The position numbers and the translations under genes are program-made. From Linepithema humile (lineage: Eukaryota > Arthropoda > Insecta > Hymenoptera > Formicidae), in contig NC_090129.1 in NCBI RefSeq assembly GCF_040581485.1, positions 23,690,764-23,754,763 of the forward strand: a DNA stretch of 64,000 nucleotides, given 5' to 3'. Shown here piece after piece: positions 1 through 11,300 of the stretch. Under the pieces are notes generated by a model. It ran no database searches and was not told where the DNA came from. It was given only the letters and a program-made list of their open reading frames with translations. Within the stretch, counting starts at the first letter, position 1, and every line of letters begins with the position of its first letter.

Positions 1-427
1 TTTCTCGTCCAAGACCTAATAATCTCATTACAAAAACAATTCTTCTATTTATTTCATATCCTGTACTAATCAACGGCCCAGAATTTATTTCTCTGCGACC
101 ACAAGAACATACAAGAAGAAGTTTGAATCCAAAGCCTCGAACTCCGGTTTCTTGAAACTGTATATCTTTTTTGCATGTTCTACAAATAAGAAGTTTGGTG
201 AGAGTCCCAAAAACACTTATAAACTCCACAATTCTATAAAAATGTAATGGATTATATACAATGTCATCACTCGTATTGCTTAGTTTTCGCGCGGAGGTAC
301 TCGAGTTCGCACTTTCGCTCGAACTTTTGTCACTTGCTTTCATATATTTATTGCCGTGAAAATGTCTTTTACGCGGTCTTAATGAGCGTTCACTTTCTCC
401 ATGTTTTATTTTCGGATACGAATCCAT
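1..427 (-). CDS. Mutator-like transposase, N-terminal part (cut by window edge)
   Basis: The minus strand from the ATG at 427-425 is open through base 1 (142 codons, no stop), so the gene continues beyond the left edge. The protein starts with a basic stretch (RPRKRHFHGNKYMK, about residues 17-30), then a Ser/Thr/Asn-rich linker (31-55). A folded region follows with paired cysteines C82-x2-C85 and C107-x-C109, and the motifs RGFGFKLL (98-105) and YEINRRIVFVMRLLG (124-138). From memory of the family, this basic N-terminus plus a C-x2-C/GFKL/YEINRR block is characteristic of the Mutator-like transposase domain proteins that are abundant in ant and aphid genomes. The catalytic DDE part is not in the window, so activity cannot be judged. 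No intron is needed. Confidence 0.75.
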   Translation of the reverse strand, partial: MDSYPKIKHGESERSLRPRKRHFHGNKYMKASDKSSSESANSSTSARKLSNTSDDIVYNPLHFYRIVEFISVFGTLTKLLICRTCKKDIQFQETGVRGFGFKLLLVCSCGRREINSGPLISTGYEINRRIVFVMRLLGLGRE

Positions 428-816
428 TTTAACGTACAAAAACGTAATCACTCAACGAAAATTAAAGCTCGACTGATTGTTTACAACGACGCGATGTGCT
501 GCTCACAATCTAACCTAAAACAGCTAATTCGGCTGCTCTGACATTCGTACATTCAAACAAAAAAGCATTGATTCACGCATTTAATACGGAGCAGCTACTG
601 AGCCGAAAATCGCCTTCGAAAGACGAGAGAGACGGAGCACGCCGAGCGCTCGTATACTTGCTCGACGCACGATCTTATTGAGGCTTGTAGCTCGTAAAAT
701 ACTTTAAATTTCGGTCTGAAATTTTAAAGGAATATTTTCTGATATAGCTATTATCGACTAAGATTATTTCTAAAAAAATCGATTTTTTGGACCTTCTAAA
801 TGAGGTTCTTCCCCCC
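428..816. other. Upstream flank of the transposase; no gene seen
   Basis: This stretch precedes the transposase ATG. It holds a mildly GC-rich part (about 590-680) and an AT-rich part running up to the TTAA that borders the foldback MITE. It may include the 5' terminal repeat and promoter of the Mutator-like element, but the other end lies outside the window, so no terminal repeat can be defined. Confidence 0.3.
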
Positions 817-1214
817 TTAAGTATTTGTCGCGTTATGAGGTTTAAAAGTTACGATACTGCCGGCATTAGCAGCGTTATCCGAGATAGTCTGCGAGCGGAT
901 AGTCTACCATATCACAGACCTTCTTAAAAAAATTTTCTACGCATTGAGAAAAATGTTATGGTATCAGGAGAAATCAGACGTGGTTTGACTTAAGGAATAT
1001 TTTTCCAAACTACTAGTCGAATTCTTTTGTGTGACCAAACATTTTTAGAGGTCACATTGATTTCTCTTGATACCATAGCATTTTTCTCAATACGTAGAAA
1101 ATTTTTTTAAGAAGATCTATGATATGGCAGACTATCCGCTCGCAGACTATCTCGGATAACGCAAATGCCGGCAGTATCGTAACTTTTAAACCTCATAACG
1201 CGACAAATACTTAA
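817..1214. mobile_element. Foldback MITE with TTAA target duplication
   Basis: TTAA at 817-820 and TTAA at 1211-1214 flank a 390-bp segment. Its ends are inverted copies (GTATTTGTCGCGTTATGAGG at the left, the reverse complement at the right). The inverted arms extend about 165 bp each (roughly 821-985 and 1049-1210), with scattered mismatches and a small indel near the left ATTAGCAGCG. The spacer is about 60 bp. TTAA duplication is the hallmark of piggyBac-type insertion. The tips do not match any piggyBac terminus I recall, so the superfamily is inferred from the target only. There is no coding capacity. Confidence 0.7.
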
Positions 1215-1474
1215 TGGAAAATAACTTTATTATAGTGTTTTGGAAAGCTCTTAAAATAAGCTATAAGAATATGTAATAAAAAATGGAGGTTTTAATTTAA
1301 GAAATTGAAGGTGACCTTCGTGTGACTTTTAAACGACTATCCAAGGTCAAACCAATGAAATCATTTTATGGCCCCCTTGAAACCATACAACATTTGTCTG
1401 AAACATTTTCTTGTAAAATGCAAAGAAACGGAAATATTTGGAGTGATAGATTAAAATGGGTCACCCTGTATAAT
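1215..1474. mobile_element. Possible degenerate transposon fragment
   Basis: The stretch after the MITE ends with a GGGTCACCCTGTATAAT motif at about 1458-1474. Ends of the type GTCACCCTGTAT are frequent at hymenopteran DNA-transposon copies in my recollection. No matching start and no target duplication were found, so this is a weak call. Confidence 0.25.
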
Positions 1475-4400
1475 ATCCTTTCCTGAATACAGCGAGTTTC
1501 ATTCACTTGTTTCGTCTCATGACGCCGACATATTGTCATCACTGCTACATTTTATGTAGATATATGATTGCAATTTTTGTGTGAGTGAAATAAATCCGAA
1601 GTATTTTTTTTTTTTTTTAAACGTTAGTTTTAAAGTTTGATATCTAATTCTGTATGATAACTTTTCTGAGGTTTATTTCAATATTTAACTTTTCGTGATA
1701 GTAAATTGATTAATCTATCATAAATAATGTTAATAGACAATTATCGCATTTTGTTCACGTAACTATATTTTATTTATTTTTATTTAATACTTACTTTAAA
1801 ATTATTGTTCAATATTCTTCAGCATTCGTTGATATCTTATCGTGGAAAAAAAATGCATGATGTCGCAAACGGAAATATGAAAAGTAGTCTATGCGGCGTG
1901 CAACATGACAATAAGAAAACGGAAGTAAATTCTCTATTATCTCTTGCTCGCGCATTTCTTGGAACATTCTTACATACGCCGATTAAGTCTGAAGCACGCG
2001 ATAGGCTTTGTGAGTAAGATGACTCCACAGTGAAACCTTAATAACCACGGGAGACCCTCAACAAACCAAAACCGTGACCCGTAACCGGATAGATATTATA
2101 ATAAATGATAGCCTTAACTAGGGTTCGAACCACGAAAGGTCTTCCTTTTCACGCTCAAATTGCGGAACAAGGACATGTTGCAGTGTAGGACTTGTAAAGA
2201 GAACGTTACAAATGTTTATAAAAACGTAGAAAGGATAATAATTCTAATTGTCTCTGTGTCAAACCTGACATTTCCAATAAGTAGCAATTTGTAAATTATT
2301 TAAAAAGTACAGCGCTGTAATAATGAATAGTAAAATTTAAACAGCATTCTATGATTGATTGAAATTTAATCAAAAATTCTGTCGAGAGTATTATTTGAGA
2401 ACACTCAAAATTTTTAGATTTATATTTTTATTTTACACCTTTATTCTACAGTAACATTAATTGTCCGGTTTTAAATTTTTAACATTATCATTGTAAAACA
2501 GGTAGCTATAGAAACATTTAATAGAAAATAAGTCTTTAAGATATAAAAAGTTTCTAGTGTAGAGAAAGTTTGTCTCGCGTTAAAAAATTTGATTGTACAA
2601 GGAAATTTTTACTTTTACTGTCTCGATAACATAAAGTAGTCAATCGCGCACTGAAAACAATAGAAGGAAGAAACTGTCGCAGTTGCGTTTACGCGTTGCA
2701 CGCGGAGATTACGAGTCGCGGCGGGGCATAAATTAAGGTTTATTAAGTTTCTGGAATGTAGCTTTTACTCGCATTATTGTAGACGACGACACCGGTAATG
2801 ATAGTAAAACGTGGTTTCCCAGATATATATTATAGTAGACAGAAGTAAAATTTTTATTTCGACCAGATGTTTCAAAACACAAAAAGGAGAAAGGGCGAGG
2901 ATCACGAAAATGTCTAGAATTTATGGGGAGTATCCTATTATCGAAAATTTCTATTGTCATTGTTCTCTTGTGAATTTGAAAATTGCTAGCGGCGGATCGG
3001 AGAGGACTTTAATGGGTTCGCGGTCCAATCGAAGCTGAAAGGAGTCGCTCTCGGTCACGCGAGGTATCTATTTGGAAACCCGTGCGTATGACAAACTCGG
3101 CTTAGAACTTCCATTCTAACGTCTAATTTAGAAGAATTCCGCTTGATATGTATGTATGCACACGGCGGCGCGTCTCGCACGCGATCCGAAGGGAAGTCAG
3201 GCGTCGACCGCAAGGAGTTGCCAGATGTTGTCGCGCCGAAGAATCGCATTGTAATTTGTGATCCATTTCGTGACAACGTAAACAGTTTCTCATAACAATT
3301 TGGCATCCTCCGAAAATCCCCTTCGGCGAAACTCGCGGTGTTCTGAGTTCAGGAGGATACAAGTTATTCTGAGCCCGACGTCGCCAGCGAGGAATTTCGG
3401 CCCATTGCGGCGGCCTTTTAGTGCCGGAAGCGTCTTTTTAAGAAGGAAATTACATTAGTAATAATATATCATAATAATTTTGTGGCGAAAACTGACGTTA
3501 TCATTACTATTCAAGAAGTTACAATTGTTGTTTGATTAAATTTTAGCACGGATGCATGTATTAAAAATTACGAACGGCGGCGAGATTTAATTTTCGGACG
3601 TTTCTTAATTTTAATATTACATAACGATATAACGATCACGTTATTAAAGCAACCGTCATTATTCTCAGCTTGGCCTCTCTTAGTTTCCGCAGATGAAAAG
3701 ACATCCGGTGTACAGAACAAAACGCACTCCGACTATTTCGCATCGCCGATCGTCCCCGGTCCCGAATTTCAAGGCTTCACTTCTATACCGCTAGGTCGTT
3801 ATAGCGTCTTAAATGTATGAAGTCTCCGAGGTGCACGCAGCAATGCAGGCATTCGCGGATTATAAGGAGCTTCCGGCCGACTCTCCTTCGCTTCGCTCAT
3901 TCCGCCGGTCATTGTTGCACTGCCACACCGAGTGTGACGACCTGACAACCTCGATCCGGCCGCTTAGCATGCGCCTCGATTACGTTGTCGGACGTGAAGC
4001 TGCACATCGAAAGAGGACGCGTCACGTTAGTCTGCCCGATTCTCTCCTTCTTTTTCTCGGTTGTTGACGAGACGACTAATCACGCGAGCGAGCGCTCGGC
4101 GCATTCTCGATGTACCAGGTGGACTTGTAATGAGTTTATTGAGAAATTAAATTGGGTCAGTGTTATTTCGCGCAATTAGCGTGACAGCGATTACAGGCTT
4201 TGACGTGAACAACGTATCGGGAGATATCTGATTTTTTATCTCAAGTAACGCACATTTAAAGAGTTCAACACACAAATCATGTCTTGTCACAATGATTCGA
4301 TCGAATGTTTTTTTAATTATTTTTTTTATTAATTAATTTGCTCTTTATATAACGTTTTTATGTCGAGATTTGATTTATTCGAAATTGCACTATTGATATT

Positions 4401-7084
4401 TCTACTACCGCGTTTTTTTTACCGTTTGCTTATTAAGGCATGCATGGTAAGAAAGCGTTTCTTGGATCCACCCCGCATTCATAATTCGAATTACCCGTAA
4501 ATCATAGAGTGTCTGAGCTATTCCGAGCGTGAAGCACGTTTTAATACTATTCTCATTGTAAAACACAGTTTCATGTTTTCCTGATTCTTTCGTAGACTGT
4601 TGTTACAAGTGTTCTGCGATTTGCATGGATATCTGAGAAATTACTTTTGACTTTTGCATTTATTTACATAAACGAAATAAATTGAGCAATAATATATATA
4701 ATAAGTAAAATAGTTTTTTTTAATTCGCACGTTTTTGTCCATTATTGTGAAACACATTATTAATATGCAGAAGGTTACAAAACTCTCGCTGTCGATACAG
4801 ACCGGATCGCGATGTCGATCTTTCATGCTTCGTGCCATTCGCTTTCACGCAGATCGATCTATGCAGATTCTTAAATGGGGAAGAACAGCGAAGTTGTTGC
4901 AAAAACCATCCTCTACCAAAACAATGCCAAGCATGTCGCTTTCGACATGTACCCTTTCCACACATTCGCGGTCTATTCTTCAACCACCTTAGAAAAGGAA
5001 ACCAGTTCACACGCGTCTGGCGAGACAGTTGTAAGCGCGCGAGTGCCAATTCGCAGCCAACATTGGCGCTGAGAAACCGACAGTTATGAGTGCGTCTTAT
5101 CGCGAAAAAAGATCGTGCTGACGCTTTATAAGCGATTGCATTCGCAAGTTGCTTCGCGATGCGCTGGCGTAATGCATCGATAGGTGATGTTTTATTGATA
5201 ATTGTTATTGACATTTTTAGCTTTGAAAAATAGAAAATGATAAAATCTATCTATATCATACTGAAGAAAACTTATCACGAATATTTTTATCGCATTTAAT
5301 CAGAAATTCTTATTTAATCAGAAATAGTTTATAATAATCTTAAACTTTCTGCAAAATATTTTCAGATTTTTTCCTTCGCTCTTTTTTTTTTTTTGGCCTT
5401 TGTACTCTTTTCAATAGAAATATATTCAGAAAAGAATCGATTATTCTCAGTTAGACGTCGATGAGACATCTGACATGTCACCCTGTCCTCTTTCTTTCCT
5501 TCCCTCTTTTCTTCCTTCAAGAAGAATACTGTTTATGACAGAAGAACGTCGTACCTTTCGGATATATTCTTCTTCTACTTTCTCGTAGGCGTTACGTGTT
5601 CTGTTGAAATACCATTCGTTCATGCGTGAACGATGATTCATGTGGAAAACCGACGACAGGTTATTCATTCAAAGTAATAATAGAAAATTCATATTAACTA
5701 GTTAGTAGCAGACAGAAGTCTCGCTGGATTGCATAATCATATGCAGTACCATCTTGCGATTACAATAAGCGAATGTGAAGCACAAGTGTTTTGCAGAAGA
5801 CTCCTCCATTGTACATAACATCGTTGCAATTAAACTGAGTTCGCAGTTTCTCATTTCTAGTACATTAAAATTAAGATTACACGCAGTACTGAGGTACAAA
5901 TAATTAAAATTAAATTATATGACTTACGATTAATTACCGAACGATACATAATTTTAATATAATTTTTTAGATAGCCTGCATTGCATTACGCTGTGTAAAA
6001 GTTGTCTTTCTTTCTTCGAGTGTCTTGATTACATATTTATTTCCTTCTCTTCTCTAAAATAAAGAGCTTATTCTTTACCATTGTTCATCGTGCTTCTTCT
6101 TTCGGACGGATAATTGTCCACCCACTTCTGCAGGATAGTCATTCAATTGTCACATGCAAAGTGCAAATTGCAGTGCGACAATTTTTTGCGTCACACGTTT
6201 GACTTCTTCGCTCCAGCTGGCTGACGAATTTCTTGGCGGGTGCCATATGTAATCCTGGATATTTTCTTGCGTATTTCAGTTGCTTCCTTCTTCCTGACCG
6301 CGAAGGCTTCGCGAATATCCTTTCGCAATGATGCATATGGCGTGTAACCTGTGAATCGTATTTTTCTGCGATGCCGCCTCGATATTTTTGATTGCATTGT
6401 AATAAAATACCATTATTAACATTATTACATATTTAATTTATTGAATTAAATTTAAAAATAAATATAAATTGCGTGATATAAGATTATCCAAAAGCAATGT
6501 GCTGAGAGATTCGAGATGTACGAATTTCACGAATATTTCAAAGTTATTGATAAACGAAAAATCTTAAAATTATTTAGTTTGCTGAAAATATCTTTGCAGC
6601 GAAATTCATCCGCAACAGGATAAACTCGAGGTTCTCCTCTCATTTTTTCTGCAGGATATCGTTATATTCGTAAACGCGTGCGTCATTCATAACTGCTACG
6701 ATTGTGGACCGTTTAAAAGCACCATTATATCCATGATCTTATTTTTAAAAGCCCGTACCTCAGAGGGTGATGTTTCGGAAATTTTGAAACATAGTTTCAA
6801 GCGTATCTGTTTCTGCGGCGTGTGGCGTCGAACAGTCGCAATAATACTCGACATGAAAGCAGAAAGCGCGCTGGCTTTTCTCAACCTTTTCGCTGTTCAG
6901 CGAACCCTTCACGTCTTTCACGTCTGCCGCGTTTTATATTTAGACATATTTCTTATCCGACTGCTTGTTTCTCGAATGGGATTCTTATTTTGCGTGCGCA
7001 AAAAAGTAAAAGTATCCGATAAAAGAAATTATAGCCATGTGCATGCATTATTCTTTATTAATGCTAATAACATAATTTAAAAAA
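1475..7084. other. Intergenic, no recognisable gene
   Basis: Only short chance frames are present, mostly AT-rich with GC-richer patches near 3.0-3.4, 3.7-4.1 and 4.8-5.1 kb. The patch at 4720-5214 is unusual in being open in several overlapping frames on both strands. One plus-strand frame, from 4875, is followed by a GTAAGC donor-like site at 5030. I do not recognise any protein and cannot find an exon partner. Confidence 0.5.
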
Positions 7085-7130
7085 TGAGGAATAATACTAG
7101 TCATTTTCATAATAATTACTATATACGTAT

Positions 7131-7209
7131 TTGATAATTATTACTAAACCATTAATAAAAATTGGTTAATACTCACTGAATCATTTAGTTATGGTTACTA
7201 AATGATTTT
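7131..7209. repeat. 98-bp host tandem repeat, left part (interrupted by the 16-kb element)
   Basis: The AT-rich sequence TTACTAAACCATTAATAAAA starts at 7141 and reappears at 23238 on the other side of the large element. The distance of 16,097 bp equals the element (15,990) plus one 9-bp duplication plus 98. The right flank itself repeats with a 98-bp period (GATAAATG at 23211 and 23309). This is therefore a pre-existing tandem repeat into which the element inserted. Confidence 0.85.
7201..7209 (+). repeat. Target-site duplication, left copy
   Basis: AATGATTTT directly precedes the terminal ATGTTCGTGAACC of the large element. It is identical to 23200-23208 on the far side. Confidence 0.88.
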
Positions 7210-8345
7210 ATGTTCGTGAACCTAGCATATCATTTTCCAGCAGATCAAAAATAAAAGAGAGTTCTTGTCGCATGCAGTCGAGTTCTATAGTTCCTTATAG
7301 TTTTTAGTAATAGTTCTGGTGATTTTATCCAAAAAAACACCAATCGAAAAAATGATCTGCTAACTTCCCGTAGCAGATCATTTTCCAGCAGATCAAAAAT
7401 AAAAGAGAGTTCTTGTCGCATGCAGTCGAGTTCTATAGTTCCTGATAGTTTTTAATGATAGTTCTGGTGATTTTATAAAAAAAAACACCGATCGAAAAAA
7501 ATGATCTGCTACGGAAAGTTAGCAGATAAAAAATAGAGGACACTGAACATATATGTGATATGCTGGCCGTATATTGATAGTTCTGTTGATAATTAAAGAG
7601 TTTTCGTGTAGTTCTGAGCCAGTACATTGCTTTTCCAAAGAGTTCTGACGACTAAAATAATTAGAAAATTTTTTAACAATTATTTTACCCGAAAAACACG
7701 CATTTTTGTACATATATGTGATATGCTGGCCGCATATTGATAGTTCTGCTAAAAATTAGACAGTTCTCTTCTAGTTCTGGGCGAGTACATTGCTTTTCCA
7801 AAAAGTTCTGACGACTAAAATAATTAGAAAATTTTTTAAACAATTATTTTACCCGAAAAACACGCATTTTTGAGTATATGTGTGATATGCTGGCCGTATA
7901 TTGATAGTTCTGTTAATAATTAAAGAGTTTTCGTGTAGTTCTGGGCAAGTACATTGCATTTCCAAAGAGTTCTGACGACTAAAATAATTAGAAAATTTTT
8001 TAAACAATTATTTTACCCGAAAAACACGCATTTTTGAGTATATGTGTGATATGCTAGCCGTATATTAATAGTTCTGTTAATAATTAAAGAGTTTTCGTGT
8101 AGTTCTGGGCAAGTACATTGCTTTTCCAAAGAGTTCTGACGACTAAAATAATTAGAAAATTTTTTAAACAATTAATTTATTCGAAAAACACGCATTTTTG
8201 AGCATATGTGTGATATGCTGGCCGTATATTGATAGTTCTGTTAATAATTAAAGAGTTTTCGTGTAGTTCTGGGCGAGAACATTGCTTTTTCAAAGAGTTC
8301 TGACGACTAAAATAATTAGAAAATTTTTCGGGTAAAATAATTGTT
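7210..8345 (+). repeat. Left terminal inverted repeat (about 1.1 kb)
   Basis: Order: tip; head made of two diverged copies of a roughly 150-bp sequence (7210-7545, both containing GCATGCAGTCGAGTTCTATA); then five direct 164-bp units. The first carries the variants GTTGATAATT and GAGCCAGTAC, the second the GCTAAAAATTAGACAG variant, the rest the common type. It closes at a hairpin junction near 8330 (AAATTTTTCGGGTAAAATAA). The right end has the same order of unit variants in reverse complement, but one unit fewer. Confidence 0.85.
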
Positions 8346-11300
8346 TAAAAAATTTTCTAATTATTTTAGTCGTCAGAACTCTTTGGAAAAGCAATGTACT
8401 CGCCCAGAACTAGAAGAGAACTGTCTAATTTTTAGCAGAACTATCAATATGCGGCCAGCATATCACACATATGCTCAAAAATGCGCGTTTTTCGGGTAAA
8501 TTAATTGTTTAAAAAATTTTCTAATTATTTTAGTCGTCAGATCTCTTTGGAAAAGCAATGTACTTGCCCAGAACTACACGAAAACTCTTTAATTATTAAC
8601 AGAACTATCAATATACGGCCAGCATATCACACATATGCTCAAAAATGATGTTCGTGAACCTAGCATATCATTTTCCAGCATATCAAAAATAAAAGAGAGT
8701 TCTTGTCGCATGCAGTCGAGTTCTATAGTTCCTTATAGTTTTTAGTAATAGTTCTAGTGATTTTATCCAAAAAAACACCAATCGAAAAAATGATCTGCTA
8801 ACTTCCCGTAGCAGATCATTTTCCAGCAGATCAAAAATAAAAGAGAGTTCTTGTCGCATGCAGTCGAGTTCTATAGTTCCTGATAGTTTTTAATGATAGT
8901 TCTGGTGATTTTATAAAAAAAAACACCAATCGAAAAAAATGATCTGCTACGGAAAGTTAGCAGATAAAAAATAGAGGACACTGAACATATATGTGATATG
9001 CTGGCCGTATATTGATAGTTCTGTTAATAATTAAAGAGTTTTCGTGTAGTTCTGGGCAAGTACATTGCTTTTTCAAAGAGTTCTGACGACTAAAATAATT
9101 AGAAAATTTTTTAAACAATTAATTTATTCGAAAAACACGCATTTTTGAGCATATGTGTGATATGCTGGCCGTATATTGATAGTTCTGTTAATAATTAAAG
9201 AGTTTTCGTGTAGTTCTGGGCGAGAACATTGCTTTTTCAAAGAGTTCTGACGACTAAAATAATTAGAAAATTTTTCGGGTAAAATAATTGTTTAAAAAAT
9301 TTTCTAATTATTTTAGTCGTCAGAACTCTTTGGAAAAGCAATGTACTCACCCAGAACTAGAAGAGAACTGTCTAATTTTTAGCAGAACTATCAATATGCG
9401 GCCAGCATATCACACATATGCTCAAAAATGCGCGTTTTTCGGGTAAATTAATTGTTTAAAAAATTTTCTAATTATTTTAGTCGTCAGAACTCTTTGGAAA
9501 AGCAATGTACTTGCCCAGAACTACACGAAAACTCTTTAATTATTAACAGAACTATCAATATACGGCCAGCATATCACACATATGCTCAAAAATGATGTTC
9601 GTGAACCTAGCATATCATTTTCCAGCAGATCAAAAATAAAAGAGAGTTCTTGTCGCATGCAGTCGAGTTCTATAGTTCCTTATAGTTTTTAGTAATAGTT
9701 CTAGTGATTTTATCCAAAAAAACACCAATCGAAAAAATGATCTGCTAACTTCCCGTAGCAGATCATTTTCCAGCAGATCAAAAATAAAAGAGAGTTCTTG
9801 TCGCATGCAGTCGAGTTCTATAGTTCCTGATAGTTTTTAATGATAGTTCTGGTGATTTTATAAAAAAAAACACCGATCGAAAAAAATGATCTGCTACGGA
9901 AAGTTAGCAGATAAAAAATAGAGGACACTGAACATATATGTGATATGCTGGCCGTATATTGATAGTTCTGTTAATAATTAAAGAGTTTTCGTGTAGTTCT
10001 GGGCGAGAACATTGCTTTTTCAAAGAGTTCTGACGACTAAAATAATTAGAAAATTTTTCGGGTAAAATAATTGTTTAAAAAATTTTCTAATTATTTTAGT
10101 CGTCAGAACTCTTTGGAAAAGCAATGTACTCACCCAGAACTAGAAGAGAACTGTCTAATTTTTAGCAGAACTATCAATATGCGGCCAGCATATCACACAT
10201 ATGCTCAAAAATGCGCGTTTTTCGGGTAAATTAATTGTTTAAAAAATTTTCTAATTATTTTAGTCGTCAGAACTCTTTGGAAAAGCAATGTACTTGCCCA
10301 GAACTACACGAAAACTCTTTAATTATTAACAGAACTATCAATATACGGCCAGCATATCACACATATGCTCAAAAATGATGTTCGTGAACCTAGCATATCA
10401 TTTTCCAGCAGATCAAAAATAAAAGAGAGTTCTTGTCGCATGCAGTCGAGTTCTATAGTTCCTTATAGTTTTTAGTAATAGTTCTAGTGATTTTATCCAA
10501 AAAAACACCAATCGAAAAAATGATCTGCTAACTTCCCGTAGCAGATCATTTTCCAGCAGATCAAAAATAAAAGAGAGTTCTTGTCGCATGCAGTCGAGTT
10601 CTATAGTTCCTGATAGTTTTTAATGATAGTTCTGGTGATTTTATAAAAAAAAACACCGATCGAAAAAAATGATCTGCTACGGAAAGTTAGCAGATAAAAA
10701 ATAGAGGACACTGAACATATATGTGATATGCTGGCCGTATATTGATAGTTCTGTTAATAATTAAAGAGTTTTCGTGTAGTTCTGGGCGAGAACATTGCTT
10801 TTTCAAAGAGTTCTGACGACTAAAATAATTAGAAAATTTTTCGGGTAAAATAATTGTTTAAAAAATTTTCTAATTATTTTAGTCGTCAGAACTCTTTGGA
10901 AAAGCAATGTACTCGCCCAGAACTAGAAGAGAACTGTCTAATTTTTAGCAGAACTATCAATATGCGGCCAGCATATCACACATATGCTCAAAAATGCGCG
11001 TTTTTCGGGTAAATTAATTGTTTAAAAAATTTTCTAATTATTTTAGTCGTCAGATCTCTTTGGAGAAGCAATGTACTTGCCCAGAACTACACGAAAACTC
11101 TTTAATTATTAACAGAACTATCAATATACGGCCAGCATATCACACATATGCTCAAAAATGATGTTCGTGAACCTAGCATATCATTTTCCAGCATATCAAA
11201 AATAAAAGAGAGTTCTTGTCTCATGCAGTCGAGTTCTATAGTTCCTTATAGTTTTTAGTAATAGTTCTAGTGATTTTATCCAAAAAAACACCAATCGAAA

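Noticed and set aside
2100..2150. tRNA-like B-box (GGTTCGAACCAC)
   Set aside because: No A-box or cloverleaf could be drawn around it. It may be a decayed SINE but cannot be supported.
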